A stretch of DNA of 64,000 nt from Euphorbia lathyris (taxonomy: Eukaryota; Streptophyta; Magnoliopsida; Malpighiales; Euphorbiaceae): the NCBI RefSeq assembly GCF_963576675.1, contig NC_088916.1:12810501-12874500 (forward strand), written 5' to 3'. Below are positions 57,001 through 64,000 of the stretch, piece after piece. Every line of letters starts with the position of its first letter. The first letter of the stretch is position 1. The notes beneath the pieces were generated by a model that made no database searches, was not told where the DNA came from, and saw only the letters and a list, made by a program, of their open reading frames with translations. A program made the position numbers and the translations under genes.

Positions 57001-58330
57001 AAGATTGGACTGATTAAGCAATTTTCCAACTAAAAGTAAATTGTACTTAAAATGTGGTACAAGCAAGACACCATTTAGCTCAACAACAGATGATAGTTTC
57101 ACATTACCAATGCACTTTACACGTTGAATTGTACCATCAGGTAATATCACTTGTTGTTGTTTATGTGCAAACTTAATATCACTAAACCAACTTTTCATAG
57201 GACTCGTGTGAGAAGTAGCCCCACTATCCAATATCCAACACATATCATTGAATATAGGTATAGTTAAGTTTTCCTTACCAGAGAAGCCTGTAAATGCAGT
57301 AAAATCTGAAGGAATATGCATATGAGAATCAGCTGCAACCATCTTTTCTTTGCCTTTCAACATTTTATACACCTCATATATCATGTGTTGCATGTTGAGA
57401 GCCCCTCCAGTATCATCTTCTTCAAATTCATTATACTCTCCGCCATTAGAAACATCTGTATTTGTATGGACAGCATTTGCTCTGTTGAATCTGGAGCCAG
57501 AACCAGATCTACCTTGACCTCTGCCCTTAGAATCTTTCTTTTCTTTGGATTTTGGATGCCAATCAGGATAACCTATAAGTTTGAAGCAAGAATAACGAAT
57601 ATGCCCACTCATATCATAATGATCACAATATTTATCTCCTTTTGTATCACCATTAATTTTCCCTTTGTTACCTGTGTAATTCTGTCCCATAGATCTTCTA
57701 TCTCCTCTAAAAAAACTAGCAATTTCAGTGGTTTGAACAATTGAAACCTCATGTTGCTTTTCTACCTTTTGTAACATAGAATATGCTTTGTTAATGGTGG
57801 GTAATGGATCCATTAACAATATTTGATTCTTCACATGTTCATATGATTCATTTAACCCCATCAAAAACTGAATCAATTTTGCTTCTTCAAAAATATCAGC
57901 CATTCTTTGGAAAGCATTGCAGTCACAAGTCTTAGAAGCTCCACAATGACAACTAGGTGTTGGTGTTAGAAAATTCAATTCATCCCATAAACGTTTCAGT
58001 TTATTATAATAGTGTAGAATTGAAAGATTACCTTGAGTCATAAGACTAATCTCCCTTTGAATCTTATACAGCATAGGACCATTACTGGTACCAAATCGAT
58101 GCTCTAAATCAAGCCACAATTCTCTTGAAGAAGACACATATTGAAATCCATCAGCAATATCTTTGGTCATACTGTTGAGAATCCACGCAGTAACTAAGCA
58201 ATCTGGCTTCAACCATTGATTATACTCTGCTGATTTCTCATCGGGAGCATTCTCATCTTTCAAAGAAAGTTACAGTATAATATTCATGTGGTTGCAGTTC
58301 TCTAACTGCTTTCTTTTTCTTTGGCGGCAT
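54072..58330 (-). pseudogene. copia-A gag-pol, broken by two stops and two frameshifts
   Basis: An ATG at 58330 opens gag in one frame, which shifts near 58265 into the main frame (838 residues to the stop at 55747-55749). The same frame resumes, has a second stop near 55585, and shifts again near 55235 for the rest of reverse transcriptase and RNase H. Domains in order: copia capsid region; a zinc knuckle (residues 213-226 of the main frame) in which the second Cys is Tyr216; protease WILDSGATSH (Asp346); integrase with Asp539, Asp602 and Glu638; reverse transcriptase with [10 protein letters not shown] before the shift and YVDD after it; RNase H (SSAEAEYRS, HSDSQSA, HVIRDH). A typical gag-pol of a non-Sirevirus copia lineage, now dead. 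Confidence 0.9.
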
Positions 58331-58363
58331 TTAGATCTGTAAGCACCTTGTGCTCTGATACCA

Positions 58364-58533
58364 TATGAAACAAAGATTAATTCTCATTTTAGTGAAGTAA
58401 CGATTACAGTATAATGGTCTCTATTTATTAACTAAAATATCTAACAAACTCATAACTAATATTCAGCTAAGGAGTAGATAGTTACAACAACTATAATCTG
58501 CTACAATCAAGAGTATTGTCAATATACTTCACA
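58364..58533 (-). repeat. copia-A 5' LTR (170 bp), intact
   Basis: On the plus strand it runs from TATGAAAC to CTTCACA; on the coding strand it starts TGTGAAG and ends GTTTCATA. The 3' end is thus TA rather than the usual CA, as fixed by both the adjacent primer-binding site and the TGGTG duplication. Confidence 0.85.
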
Positions 58534-58573
58534 TGGTGTTCTGTTTTTTCCTTCTTTTCCCTACAAAAAAAAA
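58534..58573 (+). mobile_element. 3' UTR and poly(A) tail of the truncated LINE fragment
   Basis: After the TGGTG duplication, TTCTGTTTTTTCC... leads to an A run. Joined to 42213-42465, this completes a LINE 3' end of about 290 bp. Confidence 0.7.
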
Positions 58574-58680
58574 AATAACACAGTAAAATATTTTAGACAA
58601 TTTCAAAAAAAAATTGTGATTAATTTATATGTAGCAGGTTTAGTTTTTTGAAATTGTCTAAAATATTTTACTGTGTTATT
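58574..58680. repeat. Perfect 37-bp inverted repeat at the LINE 3' junction
   Basis: 58574-58610 and 58644-58680 are exact reverse complements around a 33-nt loop, and the left arm begins inside the LINE poly(A) run. The related sequence at 41971-42178 lacks the inverted copy. Confidence 0.85.
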
Positions 58681-58823
58681 AATATAGTTACAAAAAAAAT
58701 GTATGAAACTGTTTCAATTTATCGACAAACTGGTTTAGAATGTTTGATGTAGCTAAATAACTGTAAAACAAGTCTTTTCAAATTTTCGGTGGTGCATGGT
58801 TAAAATTGATCTTGCTTGAAAAT
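58602..58823. repeat. Direct repeat flanking the LINE fragment/copia nest, right copy
   Basis: It matches 41971-42178 over about 210 bp with scattered differences and a small insertion (GGTTTAGTTTTTTG-like) near 58637. Confidence 0.7.
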
Positions 58824-58959
58824 TGTACAAATTCAATCAACATCAATATAATTTTTATATAATTTTATTTTGCTTTTTATAAAATAATAAAGTAATTTTT
58901 TATATTTGTTTCGACAGTGGCGTGAAGCCGCTGCCCACTATCTGACAGGAATCCCAAAG

Positions 58960-59990
58960 GGATCCCAAAATCTGCTGCAAAATAAGATGGTTCATAACCT
59001 TCCTTAACTAACACTCTCGAATGAAGTGTGTGTTTATTGTTTTGAAAGGAAAGCAACACAGGGAGCTCATTCCAAAAAGAAGCACATGGAGAGAAACTCG
59101 AAGGTTAGAACTTATTCACACTGATTTGTGTGGTCCAATTTCACATATTTCTAATAATGAAAGGAAATATTGCGCTATGTTTGATTGATGACTATAGCTG
59201 AAAAGCCTTGTCATATTTCCTTTTGTGCAAAATTAGAGACTTTTATTATGTTCAAATTGTGTAAGATATATGTTGAGAAAGAAACAATTCTTGCTATTAA
59301 GTGTTTATGAATAGGTCGAGGAAGGGAATTCACATCTTCTGAGTTCAATGATTTTTGTACAGAAAATTGAATTTGAAGGCAATTGACAACGACATATACA
59401 CCAAAACAAAATAGAGTAGTAGAAAGGAAGAATCATATAGTGATGAATTGCATAAGGAGCATGTTGTATGAGAAAGGAATTCAAAGATCCTTTTGGCCGA
59501 AGCAGTGATATGGGAAATCTATGTGCTCAATCGTTTCCTTGATATAGCCCTGGAGGATGCAACACCAAAAGAAATTTGGAGTGGAGTGAGGCCATGAATT
59601 GAATATTTGAGAATCTTCGAATGTGTATGTCATATACACGCCCCAAATGTCAAAAGAACCAAACTGGACAACAAGAGTATAAGCGGGATGTTTTTAGGGG
59701 TTAGTGATGAATCAAAAGGGTATAAGATATATGATCCTATGGCAAAGAAGGTGGTAATTAGAAAAGATGTAGTGTTTGAAGGAAAGAAAAAGTGGGATTA
59801 GGACAAAAGTTATGAGCAACAAATACTTATTGAGATAGAGTGGGGACAAAACAAAGATGAAACTGTAAATGAAGATGAAATGGTCGGAAATTTAGCAGGT
59901 AATGATGTTTTGAAGAAGAAGACATTGTTGCAAAGGAAGACAATGATACTGCAGTTGATGAAAAAAATGCAACGAATTTTTTTGAAATAC
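58960..59990 (+). pseudogene. Eroded Ty1/copia pol remnant (integrase and following region)
   Basis: Fragments in shifting frames give KMVHNLP, then GKQHRELIPKRSTWRE and LELIHTDLCGPI (integrase start). Later come PKQNRVVERKNH (near 59400) and, at 59607-59801, a frame with GMFLGVSDESKGYKIYDP and a VVIRKDVVFEG end. These are landmarks of Tnt1/Tork-type copia integrase and the linker to reverse transcriptase. Stops and indels are numerous; no reverse transcriptase or LTR was found, so this is an old internal fragment. Confidence 0.75.
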
Positions 59991-62218
59991 ATTACCATTG
60001 CAATATTAATTTTTGAATTGAATTTCTAATAAAGAGGCATATTAATTTTGAATTGAATTGTTTAGGTTCTAAAAAATGTTAGAGTTTATGTTAAATATAT
60101 ATTTAATGTTACCGTTTATGTTAAAATATTACCATTTATTTTCGATAGATAAGACTTATTGTTTTTATCTGTAAAAAAACAAGACCTTTTATCTTTGTAG
60201 TTACAAACAATTAAATATATTTAATAATTTATCGTTTTGGTTGTTGAGTGTTTTAAGCTTTTGACAAAAATGTTAATGGATTCCTAAAAACAATCACTAA
60301 AGATGCTCTAAGAGAGTAGATGAGTTGTAGGAGCCGTGATACAAGTCAAATGATTAAAAAAATAAAATAAAAATGATAAATTACTTTTCAACTATTTCAT
60401 CAAAATTTTCCACGTCAACATCTTTTTAACAGTGTGAGTATTTTAGACTCTCTTTGCTAACAACATGAAACACATACCTTTATTTGTAAAATTCAAAACC
60501 ACAAAATTGAGTTTGCAAACGAACTAAACCACTGTGTTTTTTTTTTATACTTTACCGTAATTAAAAATGCTAAATTGACAATGATTAAATTGAATAAAAG
60601 TAAAAGTTTAAACTATAAAAAAATTCAAAGAACTCGTAAAATTAAATAATCATAATTATTTTGCCGACGTTCATTTTATTTCTGAATCATTGTCCTTTCT
60701 TTAATGTTAAACAATGATATCAACTTGTATCATCACGTTTTAGCCATTTGTATCAAATGAATATGTCAGCTGTATGCAAAAAAAAATAGATCAGATTGTC
60801 TCTCGAGATACGATAAAACGAAATAAAAATTGCAAAAATAATGAAAAAAATAGAATGGAGTAGAAGATGACTGTTGATAGGATATTTTTCCCTCAGAAAT
60901 TCGAACTTGTCGAATTCATCACACTTAAAAGTGTCTCGGATAGTGTCATGGGAAGAAAAAAAACTAAACAGAAAATTAAATCTAAAAATGGATTATAACA
61001 CAAGAAATTTCATAAATACTTTAGAAATTCATCATCTACTCAAGAGGATGCAAAAAGCATATTTATAGGCATTTTGGAAGGTAAAAACATCCCAAATGAT
61101 GGGATAAGTTGCTTGGAGCATAAATCTAGCAAAAAAAACAAAGCTTATCCTAAAAAGTGCGATCAAGTCGGACTTTCCTGAAATAATGTAAAAGTAACCA
61201 CATTTACACAACTTAAATCACGTAAATACAATTTGTATCGTGTAAAAGCAACTTAAACAACAATTACGCAATTTAAGCCATGTAAACGTAGTTGCGGACC
61301 ATGTTTCACCCCACATCCTCGAGACAAGATTCTACCATCCCAGAATCTTTCTATTAACTCTAAAAACTTACCCTTGATGTCCAAATTGAGCATGGCCAAA
61401 CTCGTTGGACTCCTATTGGGAGCCTATATTACTATGTGATGATGTATATGAATGTTTTAGCCAAAGCTCGAGTTTGATCGAAACTTGTTCAAAGTATAAA
61501 TTGCTCCATATAACTCAGAATCAAGCCTTATTGATTGTGTTAGGACGCTCTTACTAAGTACTATGTATGCAATAGGTACTCGAATATTGACTCACTCTGA
61601 TCAAAAGTCAACTTTTGAACTCGATTTGGTTGATAAAAACTTCCACGAGGCATAAATTACAAAAGAGGCTCCCTAAAATATTCAGAAATGAGACCACAAT
61701 ATTTTTTCAAATTCTTATTGATCAAACCTCTCATACAACAGTAAAGAAGAAAAGGTAAAATGGAAAGAAAATTTACAAAATTACAGAGGAGAAAGCAAGA
61801 AGCACCCAAAACTACTCTCTTTAATATTTATATTGATTCAGAAGAGAACCCCAAGAGACGACACGCATTAGGGAGTAATCATGACACCATATTCTTAGGG
61901 TAACTTTGAAAAACCAAAAAAGAGTAGTAATAATTACTCCTAAGAAGCGCAACAGACATAAAAAACAAAAAAATTGCGAAGAGATAAGAGAATGATGACG
62001 TCGGAAAAGATACTCACATGACATATCAGCATGGTTCTCTGGCTCTAAACACCATGTCATCATTTTTTTACATAAGAGAATAAGAGAAAATAGTGGCACA
62101 CGGGAACTCATGAATAAATCGAACAGCTCTAAGGAAATCTCATCAATCCAACAGTGAGCCAAAGTTACAAATGAAGTCCTAAAGCACTTCATACAAAGGT
62201 CTTAAAGGGGGGCATCTA
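59991..62218. other. AT-rich DNA with no recognised gene or element
   Basis: Only short frames without family resemblance are present. Around 61190-61290 there are repeats of CACGTAAATAC/CATGTAAACG and AACTTAAAC-type words. I see no terminal repeats or motifs that define an element. Confidence 0.4.
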
Positions 62219-64000
62219 ATATCATACCATCACAAAAGAGGAATGATGAAAGTGACAGGTGTGGACCAATAAGGGTCACTCCTTCAAAAAGTATAATTGC
62301 AAAAACACGTATCTCAATCACAAGATAAAGTTCAAGTGCACACTCTTTTTCTCCGTTTTTGCTGGGACTTATGGAAGGAGCAGACGGTCACAAAGTGTTT
62401 CCAAAATGAATATATTATTAAGGGTCTGCCATATAAAAACCTACTAAAATATAGAATATCCTTCGAGAATACTATAAATACTAAGCTCAACGTCATAAGA
62501 TACACAACTAATTCTTCTTTCAATTACCCAAAAGCTCATACATCAAATCTTCACTTACTTAATCATCGGAGTGGGAAATGCCAACTCCGGCCCTCATCTG
62601 ACCGTTTCCTTGTCATATTTTAGGTAATTAATTAGGTAACCCCAAGCCTAGCTTAAGAAGACATCAATTACATTGCATGTGGTTAATTCTTTTTAATGCC
62701 GAACATATATGTATTAAATAAAATAACTACAAAGAGAATAATGGATATCCCATTGTTTTTAAAACTGAGACTAACAATAACTGAATTCAATATCATTCAT
62801 TTTTTCCATATTTCCATTTATGAATTCAATATCATATCATCACAAAAGAGGAATGATGAAAGAGACATATGTGGACCAATAAGGGTCACTCCTTCAAAAA
62901 GCATAACCACTGATACATGTGTCTCAATCACAAGATAAAGTTCAAGTGCACACTCTTTTCCTCCGTTTTTGCTGAGACTTATGGAAGGAGTAGACAGCCC
63001 CAAAGGGTTCGCAAAATGAATACACTATTACATGTCTGCCACATGAAAACCTACTAAAATATCGGATATCATTCGAGAATACTATAAATACTAAGCTCGG
63101 CGCTATAAGATACACAACTAATTCTTCTTTCAATTACCCAAAAGCTCATACATCTAATCTTCACTTACTTAATCATCAAAGGTGGGGATGCTAACTCCGG
63201 CCCTCATCTGACCGTTTCCTTGTCACATTTCAGGTAATTAAGGTAACTCCCAAGCCTAGCTTGAAAAGACATCAATTACATTGCATGTGGTTAATTCTTT
63301 TTAATGCAGAACATATATGTATTAAATAAAATAACTACAAAGAGAATAATGGATATCCCATTGTTTTTAAAACCGAAACTAACAATAACTGAATTCAATA
63401 TCATTCATTTTTTCCATATTTCCATTTATGAATTCAATATCATATCATCACAAAAGAGGAATGATGAAAGAGACACATGTGGACCAATAAGGGTCACTCC
63501 TTCAAAAAGCATAACAACTGATACATGTGTCTCAATCATAAGATAAAATTCAAGTGCACACTCTTTTCCTCCGTTTTTGTTGGGACTTATGGAAGGAGTA
63601 GACAGTCCCAAAGGGTTCGCAAAATGAATACACTATTATAGGTCTGCCACATGAAAACCTACTAAAATATCGGATATCATTCGAGAATACTATAAATACT
63701 AAGCTCGGCGCCATAAGATACACAACTAATTCTTCTTTCAATTACCCAAAAGCTCATACATCTAATCTTCACTTACTTAATCATCAAAGGTGGGGATGCT
63801 AACTCCGGCCCTCATCTGACCGTTTCCTTGTCATATTTCAGGTAATTAAGGTAACTCCCAAGCCTAGCTTGAAAAGACATCAATTACATTGCATGTGGTT
63901 AATTCTTTTTAATGCAGAACATATATGTATTAAATAAAATAACTACAAAGAGAATAATGGATATCCCATTGTTTTTAAAACCGAAACTAGCAATAATTAA
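62219..64000. repeat. Tandem array of a 608-610 bp unit (about 2.9 copies, cut by the window end)
   Basis: The phrase CACAAAAGAGGAATGATGAA starts at 62231, 62841 and 63449, giving periods of 610 and 608 bp. Copies 2 and 3 are more alike than either is to copy 1. Every unit contains CTATAAATACTAAGCTC, a TATA-like motif (near 62471, 63081 and 63690), followed by a pyrimidine-rich stretch. No frame is conserved well enough to be called a gene; the small frames recurring in each unit reflect the repeat itself. The array continues beyond the right edge. Confidence 0.85.

Larger units (their letters stand above)
42466..58533 (-). mobile_element. copia-A: Ty1/copia retrotransposon with a short LTR, interrupted by copia-B
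   Basis: Its ends are flanked by TGGTG (42461-42465 and 58534-58538). Without copia-B it is about 4.6 kb: 5' LTR at right, primer-binding site TGGTATCAGAGCA (58351-58363), a gag-pol frame (54072-58330), a polypurine tract (ten C at 54062-54071 on the plus strand) and the 3' LTR at left. Copia-B sits inside the 3' LTR. About 5 differences between the LTR copies over 166 bp indicate greater age than copia-B. Confidence 0.9.

Noticed and set aside
62818..63003. 61-residue minus-strand frame repeated at 63426-63611
   Set aside because: It recurs because of the 608-bp tandem repeat and is not preserved in the first unit.

Overview
The window is plant nuclear DNA, probably from a eudicot, and nearly all of it is transposable elements nested in one another. 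I found no intact host gene, no rRNA or tRNA gene and no CRISPR. The plant assignment rests on element types: L1-type LINEs with a DUF4283-like, CCHC-knuckle ORF1 and a C-terminal RNase H; a Tat-type Ty3/gypsy element; Sirevirus-type Ty1/copia elements with an extra downstream ORF; a CACTA transposon; and several MITEs.

Layout. 1-1853: 5' LTR and leader of a minus-strand LTR element running off the left edge, inserted in a plus-strand Sirevirus-like element (1854-4757). 5059-11294: nearly full-length minus-strand LINE (LINE-A) with a perfect 17-bp target duplication. 12021-18536: CACTA element (3-bp duplication CCA) carrying a copied ubiquitin-conjugating-enzyme (E2) gene with introns, and itself hit by an LTR element now reduced to a solo LTR (16973-18471, duplication ACACG). 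18717-24338: plus-strand LINE (LINE-B) inserted in an AT-rich tandem repeat. 24995-27009: second solo LTR (duplication GGTGT). 28009-37713: Tat-type gypsy element on the minus strand (duplication CATAT) with a spliced gene on the opposite strand between pol and the 3' LTR; it sits inside a foldback element. 38661-41935: run of foldback/MITE elements, one with a long TTTTCG-like low-complexity core. 42466-58533: minus-strand Ty1/copia element (copia-A, duplication TGGTG) in a LINE fragment; its 3' LTR is split by a Sirevirus-type element (copia-B, 42588-54016). 58960-59990: eroded copia remnant. 62219-64000: about three tandem copies of a 608-610 bp unit.

The elements can be ordered. Copia-B is youngest (about 11 differences by eye between its 1322-bp LTRs, about 0.8%), the gypsy element older (about 8 in 414), and copia-A older still (about 5 in 166), as the nesting demands. 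Most long coding regions are broken mainly by in-frame stops with few frameshifts. The intact long frames are LINE-B ORF1 and the gypsy pol, and the latter lacks one catalytic RNase H aspartate. The most interesting cargo is the E2 copy in the CACTA element (catalytic Cys position reads Ser) and the antisense spliced gene in the gypsy element.
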